Shown: positions 1-5,462, counted from the stretch's first letter. The stretch: 5,834 nt of DNA from Syntrophomonadaceae bacterium (GCA_012840625.1 DUSB01000169.1:1-5834); one strand, 5' to 3'. Notes: generated by a model from the sequence alone, not told the origin. Program-made: numbers and translations.

Positions 1-242
1 AGAAGATTGTAGAAACTGCTAAAAAGAATGGATCCAGTGTTTCTGGGCCGATACCGCTTCCAACGGAGAGAAGTATATTTACTGTTCTCCGCTCACCGCA
101 TGTTGACAAAGATGCCAGAGAGCAGTTTGAAATGAGAACGCATAAACGTTTGATTGATATTCTAGATCCCAACCCGAAAACGATTGATGCCCTGATGCAC
201 CTGGATCTACCTTCCGGTGTGGATATAGAAATCAAACTGTAG
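1..242 (+). CDS. rpsJ: 30S ribosomal protein S10 (NusE), 3' portion, 5' end cut by window
   Basis: The frame opens at base 3 and runs for 79 codons to a TAG at 240-242. About the first 23 residues of a roughly 102-residue protein lie outside the window. The visible part carries the S10 core: a VETAKK helix, the family signature GPIPLPT, then FTVLRSPH, MRTHKRL and the C-terminal DALMHLDLPSGVDIEI. S10 is a 30S head protein that contacts S3 and S14. In the family it also acts as NusE, joining NusB in transcription antitermination. It is the first gene of the classical S10 operon, and rplC follows as expected. The gap to rplC is 133 nt, much longer than any other in the window. The reading frame also stays open past the TAG (see findings). 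The identification is secure; the true start cannot be seen. Confidence 0.98.
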   Translation, partial: KIVETAKKNGSSVSGPIPLPTERSIFTVLRSPHVDKDAREQFEMRTHKRLIDILDPNPKTIDALMHLDLPSGVDIEIKL

Positions 243-375
243 GTGAGAACCGGTGCTGAGGGGTTAGTGGGTAGAAAGACCTTTAGGCGGAAGAATCCGG
301 GCTATATAGAAGTGAAGTTGGAGCTCCCACTTCCAACCAATCACCAGATAATTTCTCAACTAGGAGGTAGTAAAG
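243..375 (+). promoter_or_regulatory. Candidate structured leader in the rpsJ-rplC gap
   Basis: This 133-nt stretch separates S10 from L3 and contains no convincing gene. The clearest structure is a long-range helix. AGTGGG at 266-271 pairs fully with CCCACT at 326-331. GGTT at 262-265 pairs with AACC at 335-338, leaving a three-base bulge (332-334). Further out, GGTGA at 242-246 or GGTG at 252-255 can pair with TCACC at 341-345. Inside, CGGA-AGAA-TCCG (288-299) forms a small hairpin. Two rival hairpins reuse the 3' strand: GAAGTG 309-314 with CACTTC 328-333, and GTTGG 317-321 with CCAAC 333-337. The bases are directly visible. A regulatory role, such as binding of a ribosomal protein, is inference. 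No U-tract follows, so it is not a classical terminator. Confidence 0.4.
362..368 (+). promoter_or_regulatory. Shine-Dalgarno of rplC, decides the GTG start
   Basis: AGGAGGT ends 7 nt before the GTG at 376, which is optimal spacing. The first ATG in the same frame (403) has no comparable site. ACCT at 279-282 in the upstream leader could pair with AGGT at 365-368, with two more G-U pairs, so partial masking of this site is possible but weak. Confidence 0.85.
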
Positions 376-1014
376 GTGGCTGCTGATACAAAAAAAGCAA
401 TCATGGGTATTAAAGTAGGAATGACCCAGATATTTGACGAGGATGGCCGGGCGGTCCCGGTGACTGTGGTCGAAACAGGACCTAACATTGTATTACAAAA
501 GAAAAAAGAAGAGACAGACGGCTATAATGCCATTCAGGTTGGCTTTTCCAGCATGAATGAAAAAAAAGCAAACAAACCTATGATGGGCCATTATAAGAAG
601 GCAAATGTAAAGCCTTTAAGGTATATTCGTGAATTCCGCACCAACAATGTAGATGACTACGAAATTGGTTCAGAGATAAACATTGATATATTCGCCCCGG
701 GCGATATGGTGGATGTTGTAGGCACTTCCAAAGGAAAAGGTTTTTCTGGAGCGATAAAGCGTCATAACTTTTCTAGAGGAACGATGAGTCATGGTTCCAG
801 ATATCATCGTGGTTCAGGCTCACTGGGAGCAAAAGGACCGGCTCGCGTTTTTAAAGGGAAAAAGCTGCCCGGAAGAATGGGCGGAGAAAGAGTGACGGTA
901 CAGGCACTGAAAGTTGTCAAAGTCTATCCGGAAAAAAACCTGATACTGATCAAAGGTGCGATACCAGGACCTAAAAAAGGTCTGGTTATGATCAAAGATT
1001 CAGTCAAGGCATAG
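376..1014 (+). CDS. rplC: 50S ribosomal protein L3
   Basis: This is a 212-residue protein of normal L3 length, starting at a GTG backed by AGGAGGT. The N-terminal GIKVGMTQIF (11-20), the GTSKGKGFSGAIKRH block (116-130), SHGSRYHR (138-145) and VFKGKKLPGRMGG (158-170) are all L3 hallmarks. L3 binds the 3' domain of 23S rRNA early in 50S assembly. Its long central extension (about 125-165 here) reaches towards the peptidyl-transferase centre. The N-terminus carries several residues before GIKVGMTQ, slightly more than in Bacillus. At the place where E. coli L3 has the glutamine methylated by PrmB, this protein reads GSLGAKGPARVFKG. That is one residue shorter and has no glutamine, as in other Bacillota, so that modification is not expected. 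The stop is TAG; rplD follows after 24 nt. Confidence 0.98.
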   Translation: MAADTKKAIMGIKVGMTQIFDEDGRAVPVTVVETGPNIVLQKKKEETDGYNAIQVGFSSMNEKKANKPMMGHYKKANVKPLRYIREFRTNNVDDYEIGSEINIDIFAPGDMVDVVGTSKGKGFSGAIKRHNFSRGTMSHGSRYHRGSGSLGAKGPARVFKGKKLPGRMGGERVTVQALKVVKVYPEKNLILIKGAIPGPKKGLVMIKDSVKA

Positions 1015-1023
1015 CTGGAAGTG

Positions 1024-1031
1024 AAGGAGGT
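1024..1031 (+). promoter_or_regulatory. Shine-Dalgarno of rplD, decides the ATG start
   Basis: AAGGAGGT lies 7 nt before the ATG at 1039. A GTG at 1021 is in the same frame but precedes this site and has no site of its own, so it is rejected as the start. The protein then begins MPKVAVYN, as in other L4 proteins. Confidence 0.88.
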
Positions 1032-1038
1032 TAGGAAG

Positions 1039-1662
1039 ATGCCGAAAGTTGCAGTATATAACATGCAAGGAGCACAGGTGGGCGAAATTGAACTCAATGA
1101 TAGCGTCTTTGGTATAGAGCCGAATGAAGCGGTTATGTATGATTTCGTGAAAATGCAGCTGGCTAACAAGCGTCAGGGAACCTCTTCCACCAGGACACGT
1201 GCAGAAGTTCGGGGTGGAGGCAGGAAACCATGGCGGCAGAAGGGTACTGGCCGGGCTCGTGTAGGTAGTATTCGCAATCCGGTTTGGACCGGTGGCGGTG
1301 TAGCATTTGGGCCTAAACCAAGAGATTATTCTTATCGGCTGCCCAAAAAGGTTAGAAGATTGGCTATGAAGTCAGCTTTATCAAGTAAAATGCGTGATAA
1401 CAAAATTATTGTTGTAGAGGGGTTTGATTTTGAAGAACCCCGGACCAAAATTATGGTCGAAGCTTTGCAGGCGCTTAATGCAGGTAAAAAAACCTTGATT
1501 GTAACTGTTGATGATGATATCAACCTGATGAAATCCGCCCGCAACATTCCTGGGGTTACACCTTTAACTGCAGAATTTATTAACGTTTACGACATTCTCA
1601 ATCATGAGACCCTTCTCATGACCAGGGATGCAGTGACCAGGGTAGAGGAGGTATTTGCATAA
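1039..1662 (+). CDS. rplD: 50S ribosomal protein L4
   Basis: Starting at the ATG, the protein is 207 residues long, typical of L4. It opens with MPKVAVYN. The long loop (about 43-95) contains RTRAEVRGGGRKPWRQKGTG followed by RARVGSIRNPVWTGGG, the segment that reaches into the exit tunnel in known ribosomes. The globular part follows, with RRLAMKSALSSK (106-117) and a C-terminal VYDILNHETLLMT (183-195). In E. coli, L4 also represses its own S10 operon by binding a leader upstream of rpsJ. Whether that holds here cannot be judged, because the upstream region is outside the window. The last codons (VEEVFA) contain the Shine-Dalgarno of rplW, and the TAA stop shares one base with the rplW ATG. 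This points to coupled translation. Confidence 0.98.
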   Translation: MPKVAVYNMQGAQVGEIELNDSVFGIEPNEAVMYDFVKMQLANKRQGTSSTRTRAEVRGGGRKPWRQKGTGRARVGSIRNPVWTGGGVAFGPKPRDYSYRLPKKVRRLAMKSALSSKMRDNKIIVVEGFDFEEPRTKIMVEALQALNAGKKTLIVTVDDDINLMKSARNIPGVTPLTAEFINVYDILNHETLLMTRDAVTRVEEVFA

Positions 1663-1949
1663 TGAGAGAATACAGAGATATTATCATCCGACCCGTGGTG
1701 ACTGAAAAATCGATGGATCTGCTGGCGGACAACAAATATACCTTTATCGTTGACAAAAAGGCAAACAAAACCGAAATCAAGAATGCCATTGAAAATATAT
1801 TCAGGGTAAAAGTGCTGGAGGTACGGACGGTTAACGCCAAGGGAAAACCCAAGCGCCTGGGTCGCTTTGAAGGCAGAACCCCGGATCGCAAGAAGGCAAT
1901 CGTCACACTCAAGCCTGGACACAAGATTAAATTGTTCGAAGGAATGTAG
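1662..1949 (+). CDS. rplW: 50S ribosomal protein L23
   Basis: This 95-residue protein has the bacterial L23 layout. RDIIIRPVVTEKSM (5-18) is followed by the KYTFIVDKKANKTEIKNAIE region (25-44), then FRVKVLEVRTVN (47-58), a basic loop (about 59-79) and a closing KKAIVTLKPGHKI. L23 sits at the exit of the peptide tunnel beside L29. It is the docking site for trigger factor and signal recognition particle; the glutamate used by trigger factor in E. coli corresponds to E15 in VTEKS by motif position. The ATG overlaps the rplD stop (TAATG). Its Shine-Dalgarno GAGGAGGT (1645-1652) lies inside rplD, 9 nt upstream. The stop is TAG, and 34 nt separate it from rplB. Confidence 0.98.
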   Translation: MREYRDIIIRPVVTEKSMDLLADNKYTFIVDKKANKTEIKNAIENIFRVKVLEVRTVNAKGKPKRLGRFEGRTPDRKKAIVTLKPGHKIKLFEGM

Positions 1950-1964
1950 TCCGCAGTATAGGCT

Positions 1965-1971
1965 AAAGGAG
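1965..1971 (+). promoter_or_regulatory. Shine-Dalgarno of rplB with long spacing
   Basis: AAAGGAG is the best site before rplB but lies 12 nt from the ATG at 1984, longer than the 6-9 nt usual in this window. A weaker AAGG at 1978-1981 is too close to serve. The start is still firm, because the protein begins MAIKKYKPTT as in other L2 proteins. Confidence 0.7.
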
Positions 1972-1983
1972 TGAAAAAAGGTA

Positions 1984-2808
1984 ATGGCCATTAAGAAATA
2001 TAAACCTACTACAACCAGTAGAAGACATATGACGGTTATGAGTTTTGAAGAAATCACCAAGACCGAGCCGGAGAAAAACTTAACAGTATCTGTAAAGCGC
2101 AAAGGCGGTAGAAATGTACAGGGCAGAATGACTGTACGGCACCGAGGTGGCGGACATAAACGCCTGTACCGGATCGTTGATTTTAAGAGACGTAAAGACA
2201 ACGTACCTGCGAAAGTAGCAGCCATTGAATACGATCCCAACCGTTCGGCTAACATTGCCCTGCTGCACTATGCAGATGGTGCTAAAGCTTACATCATTGC
2301 TCCCAATAATTTAAAGGTGGGCGATACAGTTTTATCAGGCGCTGATGCCGACATTACAGTAGGTAACAGTTTACCGCTCAGGTATATCCCGGTCGGTTCA
2401 TTAATTCATAATGTTGAGCTGCGTCCTGGCAAGGGCGGACAGCTGATTCGTTCAGCCGGCGCTGTTGGCCAGCTGATGGCCAAGGAAGGTTCTTATGCTA
2501 CTGTTCGTTTGCCTTCGGGCGAAATGAGGATGGTGCATATGGACTGCCGCGCCACCATTGGTCAGGTAGGTAATCTTGATCATGAGAACCAGACCTATGG
2601 AAAAGCTGGAAAATCACGCTGGTTAGGCTATCGCCCCACGGTTAGAGGAGCCGCCATGAACCCCAACGACCACCCTCATGGTGGTGGTGAAGGACGTGCA
2701 CCGGTCGGAAGGAAATATCCCGTATCCCCCTGGGGTAAAATTGCCATTGGCGGGAAGACACGCAGGAGAAAACCTTCTGACGATATGATTGTAAGGAAAC
2801 GGAAATAA
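1984..2808 (+). CDS. rplB: 50S ribosomal protein L2
   Basis: The protein has 274 residues, a standard L2 length. It begins MAIKKYKPTTTSRRHMTV and has the RNA-binding OB-fold region (about 40-120, with GRMTVRHRGGGHKRLYR at 47-63). An SH3-like domain carries LRPGKGGQLIRSAGA (146-160). The C-terminal family signature PTVRGAAMNPNDHPHGGGEG lies at 218-237. H230 in NPNDHPHGG corresponds to the E. coli histidine 229 shown to matter for peptidyl transfer. L2 binds domain IV of 23S rRNA, is needed for subunit joining and is among the most conserved ribosomal proteins. The C-terminus (PWGKIAIGGKTRRRKPSDDM) is the usual basic tail with slightly uncommon residues after PWGK. The TAA stop is part of the Shine-Dalgarno of rpsS. 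Confidence 0.99.
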   Translation: MAIKKYKPTTTSRRHMTVMSFEEITKTEPEKNLTVSVKRKGGRNVQGRMTVRHRGGGHKRLYRIVDFKRRKDNVPAKVAAIEYDPNRSANIALLHYADGAKAYIIAPNNLKVGDTVLSGADADITVGNSLPLRYIPVGSLIHNVELRPGKGGQLIRSAGAVGQLMAKEGSYATVRLPSGEMRMVHMDCRATIGQVGNLDHENQTYGKAGKSRWLGYRPTVRGAAMNPNDHPHGGGEGRAPVGRKYPVSPWGKIAIGGKTRRRKPSDDMIVRKRK

Positions 2809-2821
2809 AGGAGGTCTATTA

Positions 2822-3112
2822 ATGGCTAGGTCGTTAAAAAAAGGACCGTATTGCGATGAAAAGCTTTTGAAAAAAGTTGAAGCCATGAATGAGTCCGGCG
2901 AAAAGCGCGTGATCAAGACCTGGTCCAGGCGCTCCACGATAATGCCACAAATGGTAGGACACACCCTGGCTGTTCATGATGGCCGCAAGCATGTACCGAT
3001 TTATATTACGGAAGATATGGTTGGGCTAAAATTAGGCGAATTTGCTCCCACCCGTATTTTTAGAGCTCATTCCGGCAAATCGGAGAAGGTCACGCGGCCC
3101 ATCATCAAATAG
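2822..3112 (+). CDS. rpsS: 30S ribosomal protein S19
   Basis: This 96-residue protein is S19 throughout. MARSLKKGPY opens it, followed by KTWSRRSTIMPQMVGHT (32-48), VHDGRKHVPIYITEDMVG (51-68) and LGEFAPTRIFRAHSGKSEK (71-89). S19 sits in the 30S head with S13, close to the A-site tRNA, and forms bridges to the 50S. The start is well supported: AAAGGAGGT (2807-2815) lies 6 nt before the ATG and overlaps the TAA of rplB, so termination on rplB places a ribosome at the rpsS start. Stop is TAG; 15 nt lead to rplV. Confidence 0.98.
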   Translation: MARSLKKGPYCDEKLLKKVEAMNESGEKRVIKTWSRRSTIMPQMVGHTLAVHDGRKHVPIYITEDMVGLKLGEFAPTRIFRAHSGKSEKVTRPIIK

Positions 3113-3127
3113 GAAGGAGGAAACAAC

Positions 3128-3469
3128 ATGGAAGCAAGAGCCAGTGCTCGTTATCTTCGAGTATCTCCTTTTAAAGCCCGCCAGGTTGCCGATTTGATTC
3201 GTGGGAAAGATACCGATGAGGCGATGGGGATCTTGAGATACACCAATAAAAAAAGTGCTTCTTTGATTGACAAGATTCTCAAATCTGCGATAGCTAATGC
3301 CGAGCATAATTATGATATGGATTCAGACGCACTCTTTATTTCCGAAATCTATGTTGATGAAGGCCCTGTGATGAAGCGGATGCGTCCCAGAGCTTATGGA
3401 AGAGCTGACTTAAGGCGCCATCGGACCAGTCATATTACGGTGGTACTCAAGGAAAGGGAGGTTAAATAG
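3128..3469 (+). CDS. rplV: 50S ribosomal protein L22
   Basis: The 113-residue product begins MEARASARYLRVSPFKARQVADLIRG in shape, with the typical L22 RVSPFKARQV block at 11-20 and an AIANAEHNY segment (55-62). The extended beta-hairpin (about 79-101) holds KRMRPRAYGRADLRRHRTSH. It fits the L22 family pattern of a basic residue, four residues, RAYGR, nine residues, then HITVV. This hairpin lines the exit tunnel opposite L4 and is a site of macrolide-resistance changes in other bacteria. The tip here (ADLRRHRTSH) is more arginine-rich than the common form (RI-KRTSH type), which I note from memory and have not aligned. The Shine-Dalgarno GGAAGGAGG (before 3121) is 7 nt from the ATG. The TAG overlaps the rpsC GTG by one base. 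Confidence 0.98.
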   Translation: MEARASARYLRVSPFKARQVADLIRGKDTDEAMGILRYTNKKSASLIDKILKSAIANAEHNYDMDSDALFISEIYVDEGPVMKRMRPRAYGRADLRRHRTSHITVVLKEREVK

Positions 3470-4146
3470 TGGGTCAGAAGGTACATCCAAAAGGATTCAG
3501 ACTCGGCGTTATCAGAGAATGGGATTCAAACTGGTATGCTGATCGAGATTATGCCGATCTTCTCCATGAAGATTATAAAATTCGCAAATTGATTAAAGAT
3601 CGTTTTTATACAGCCGGTATTGCCAGAATTGAGATTCAACGCACCGGAAACAGACTGCGTATAACCATCCATACGGCCAAACCAGGTATTGTCATTGGTC
3701 GTGGTGGCGGTGAAGTTGAACAGCTGAAAAAAGACATTGCTGCTATGACAGACAAAAATGTCAACATCAATATTCAGGAAATCAAGAAGCCCGAATTAGA
3801 TGCCCAGATTGTAGCTGAAAATGTTGCCCAGCAGCTGGAAAGGCGTATTGCTTTCCGCCGGGCTATCAAACAGACCATCGGCCGTACTATGCGTATGGGA
3901 GCCGAAGGAATAAAGGTCATGATCTCGGGTCGTTTAGGTGGTGCAGAAATTGCCCGCACCGAATGGGCCGCAGAAGGGAAAGTGCCTCTGCATACACTTC
4001 GTGCTGACATCGATTATGGCTTTGCCGAAGCAAATACAGCCTATGGAAAAATTGGTGTTAAGGTATGGGTTAATCGGGGCGAGATTATTCCTGAAGTAGA
4101 AAACAAGAAAACCGAACAGAAGCAAGTGGAGGAGGCAGAAAAGTAA
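3469..4146 (+). CDS. rpsC: 30S ribosomal protein S3
   Basis: The GTG start gives a 225-residue protein opening MGQKVHPKGFRLGVIREWDS, the classical S3 N-terminus. The KH type II domain has its GXXG loop as GRGG at 77-80 (VIGRGGGEVEQL). The C-terminal domain carries FRRAIKQT (129-136), which matches the arginines and lysine linked to mRNA unwinding at the entry tunnel in E. coli, and the family signature SGRLGGAEIARTEW (153-166). S3 lies at the mRNA entry with S4 and S5 and contacts S10. The acidic-basic tail (about 206-225) is variable in the family. Its VEEA codons contain the GGAGGAGG that serves rplP. Start (TAGTG) and stop (TAATG) each share one base with a neighbour, so this gene is coupled on both sides. 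Confidence 0.99.
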   Translation: MGQKVHPKGFRLGVIREWDSNWYADRDYADLLHEDYKIRKLIKDRFYTAGIARIEIQRTGNRLRITIHTAKPGIVIGRGGGEVEQLKKDIAAMTDKNVNINIQEIKKPELDAQIVAENVAQQLERRIAFRRAIKQTIGRTMRMGAEGIKVMISGRLGGAEIARTEWAAEGKVPLHTLRADIDYGFAEANTAYGKIGVKVWVNRGEIIPEVENKKTEQKQVEEAEK

Positions 4147-4580
4147 TGCTTACCCCAAAACGAGTTAAATATAGAAGGCAGCATCGCCCCGACCTGAAGG
4201 GCAAAGCCAATAAAGGAAATACCGTTACCTATGGTGAGTATGGTCTGATGGCTGTCGAGGCATCTCGGATCAGCAATCGCCAGATTGAGGCTGCCCGTAT
4301 TGCTATTAATCGGCACATCCGCAGGGGCGGGAAGCTGTGGATAAAAATATTCCCGGATATCCCCATTACTGCCAAACCAGCCGAAACCCGTATGGGTAAA
4401 GGAAAAGGTACCCCGGAAGATTGGGTAGCCATAGTGAAACCAGGACGAGTTATGTTCGAACTATCCGGGGTGGATGAGGGAACAGCCAGGGAAGCCATGA
4501 GACTAGCTGCTCATAAGCTGCCCGTAAAATGCAAGTTTGTAAAACGTGAAGAAATGGGTGGTGAGGTTAGTGAAAGCTAA
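4146..4580 (+). CDS. rplP: 50S ribosomal protein L16
   Basis: The protein has 144 residues, normal for L16. It begins MLTPKRVKYRRQHR, followed by FGEYGL-like TYGEYGLMA (28-36), the KLWIKIFPD block (63-71), KPAETRMGKGKGTPEDWVA (77-95) and a VKPGRVMFEL segment (97-106). L16 joins late in 50S assembly, organises the A-site region and contacts tRNA. The arginine in ETRMGKGKG (R82) matches the arginine that is hydroxylated in E. coli; no inference about modification is made here. The ATG overlaps the rpsC TAA, with GGAGGAGG (4128-4135) 10 nt upstream. The last eleven bases overlap the chosen rpmC start. Confidence 0.98.
   Translation: MLTPKRVKYRRQHRPDLKGKANKGNTVTYGEYGLMAVEASRISNRQIEAARIAINRHIRRGGKLWIKIFPDIPITAKPAETRMGKGKGTPEDWVAIVKPGRVMFELSGVDEGTAREAMRLAAHKLPVKCKFVKREEMGGEVSES
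4557..4567 (+). promoter_or_regulatory. Probable Shine-Dalgarno of rpmC, close to start
   Basis: The best site before the rpmC GTG at 4570 is a GGTGGTGAGGT stretch inside the end of rplP. Its GAGG core ends only 3 nt before the start, tighter than at any other gene here, while the GGTGG part sits at a more normal distance. Three in-frame GTGs (4546, 4558, 4561) also lie upstream. The site is consistent with coupled re-initiation from rplP. Confidence 0.5.
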
Positions 4581-4776
4581 GAAAATGAGAGAGCTAACCG
4601 ACGAAGAACTAGCTAAAAAGGTATCTGATTATAAAGAGGAACTATTCAACCTGAGGTTCCAGGCTGCCACCGGACAACTCGATAACCCTATGCGGATTCG
4701 GGACGTGCGCAAGAACATTGCCAGATGTAAAACTGTAATGAGGCAGCGAGAATTAGAAGCGAGTAAGGAGGTCTAA
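4570..4776 (+). CDS. rpmC: 50S ribosomal protein L29
   Basis: Taken from the GTG at 4570 the product is 68 residues, MKAKKMRELTDEEL onward, which matches the MKA-x-x-(I/M)R-x-LT start of Bacillota L29. The helical hairpin contains KEELFNLRFQAATGQLDN (22-39) and RIRDVRKNIARCKTV (42-56), both diagnostic. L29 sits next to L23 at the exit of the peptide tunnel. The start is the only doubtful point. GTGs at 4546, 4558 and 4561 would add eight, four or three residues, and an ATG at 4585 would remove five; family similarity favours 4570. The gene overlaps rplP by 11 nt. Its last codons (AAG GAG GTC) form the Shine-Dalgarno of rpsQ, which starts 2 nt after the TAA. Confidence 0.93.
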   Translation: MKAKKMRELTDEELAKKVSDYKEELFNLRFQAATGQLDNPMRIRDVRKNIARCKTVMRQRELEASKEV

Positions 4777-4778
4777 GG

Positions 4779-5048
4779 GTGGCTGATACACAGGGAAATA
4801 AAAAAGTTAGAATCGGTACAGTAAGCAGTGACAAAGCAGAAAAAACCATTACTGTAGCTGTTGAAACTGTTAAACAGCATCCTCTGTACAAAAAGACCAT
4901 TCGTACCAGTAAGAAATATTTAGCGCATGATGAGAATAACGAGGCTACAACCGGTGACATTGTTAAGATCATGGAAACCCGTCCCTTGAGCAAAAACAAA
5001 AGATGGAGACTGGTTGAAATTATTCAAAAAGCCAAGACTCTCGAATAG
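4779..5048 (+). CDS. rpsQ: 30S ribosomal protein S17
   Basis: This 89-residue protein starts at a GTG preceded by TAAGGAGGT (4764-4772), 6 nt away and within rpmC. The S17 features are KKVRIGTVSSDKAEKTITVAVE (8-29), HPLYKKTIRTSKKYLAHDE (34-52) and the family signature GDIVKIMETRPLSKNKRWRL (59-78). S17 is a primary 16S rRNA-binding protein of the OB fold that acts early in 30S body assembly. Its N-terminus and last residues (KAKTLE) are variable in the family. The stop is TAG; 28 nt with nothing but the next ribosome-binding site lead to rplN. Confidence 0.98.
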   Translation: MADTQGNKKVRIGTVSSDKAEKTITVAVETVKQHPLYKKTIRTSKKYLAHDENNEATTGDIVKIMETRPLSKNKRWRLVEIIQKAKTLE

Positions 5049-5076
5049 TGCTGGTATTTGATGGGAGGTTTACGCC

Positions 5077-5445
5077 GTGATTCAACAAGAAACGAACTTA
5101 CATGTAGGCGACAACACCGGAGCCAAACAGATCATGTGTATCAAAGTTCTGGGAGGATCCAATCGTAAATACGCCACCGTTGGTGATATTATAGTTGCCA
5201 GTGTAAAAGAAGCGACTCCGGGTGGTGTAGTCAAAAAAGGTGAAGTCGTCAAGGCCGTAGTGGTACGAACGAAAAAAGAAATTAGAAGGCCAGACGGTTC
5301 TTATATAGCTTTTTCGGAAAATGCAGCCGTGATTATTGATGATGCAGGAAATCCAAGAGGTACTCGTATATTTGGACCGGTGGCCAGAGAACTCAGGGAG
5401 AAGAACTTTATGAAAATTATCTCCCTAGCTCCTGAAGTTCTGTAG
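5077..5445 (+). CDS. rplN: 50S ribosomal protein L14
   Basis: The 122-residue product is exactly the usual bacterial L14 length. It begins MIQQETNLHVGDNTGAK (1-17) and contains CIKVLGGSNRKYATVGDIIV (21-40), VKKGEVVKAVVVRTKKE (52-68) and IFGPVARELREKNFMKI (98-114). Together these are diagnostic. L14 lies at the subunit interface with L3 and L19, and in bacteria it is the binding partner of the silencing factor RsfS. The start codon is GTG, with GGGAGGT (5063-5069) 7 nt upstream. The stop is TAG. In many bacteria an spc operon promoter precedes this gene, but the 28-nt gap here shows no promoter-like pair. Confidence 0.99.
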   Translation: MIQQETNLHVGDNTGAKQIMCIKVLGGSNRKYATVGDIIVASVKEATPGGVVKKGEVVKAVVVRTKKEIRRPDGSYIAFSENAAVIIDDAGNPRGTRIFGPVARELREKNFMKIISLAPEVL

Positions 5446-5462
5446 GCGGTGGAGGTGTAGAG

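Noticed and set aside
303..308. TATATA resembling a -10 promoter element in the rpsJ-rplC gap
   Set aside because: No TTGACA-like hexamer lies 16-18 nt upstream (that area reads CCTTTA) and there is no extended -10 TG, so a promoter cannot be supported.
309..338. Hairpins before rplC as an intrinsic terminator
   Set aside because: No run of T follows the hairpins, and the next bases lead into a strong rplC ribosome-binding site.
560..567. Run of eight A in rplC that could cause slippage
   Set aside because: The normal frame gives a complete, full-length L3 through this point (NEKKANK), so there is no sign of a programmed or accidental frameshift.
1971..1994. Seven-codon GTG-initiated frame overlapping the rplB start
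   Set aside because: It has no usable ribosome-binding site of its own, because the only purine-rich stretch abuts the GTG; frames this short are expected by chance.
1602..2255. Long open frame on the minus strand across the ends of rplD, rplW and the start of rplB
   Set aside because: It is antisense to three secure ribosomal protein genes, crosses their boundaries, shows no recognisable family and is a by-product of codon bias on the plus strand.
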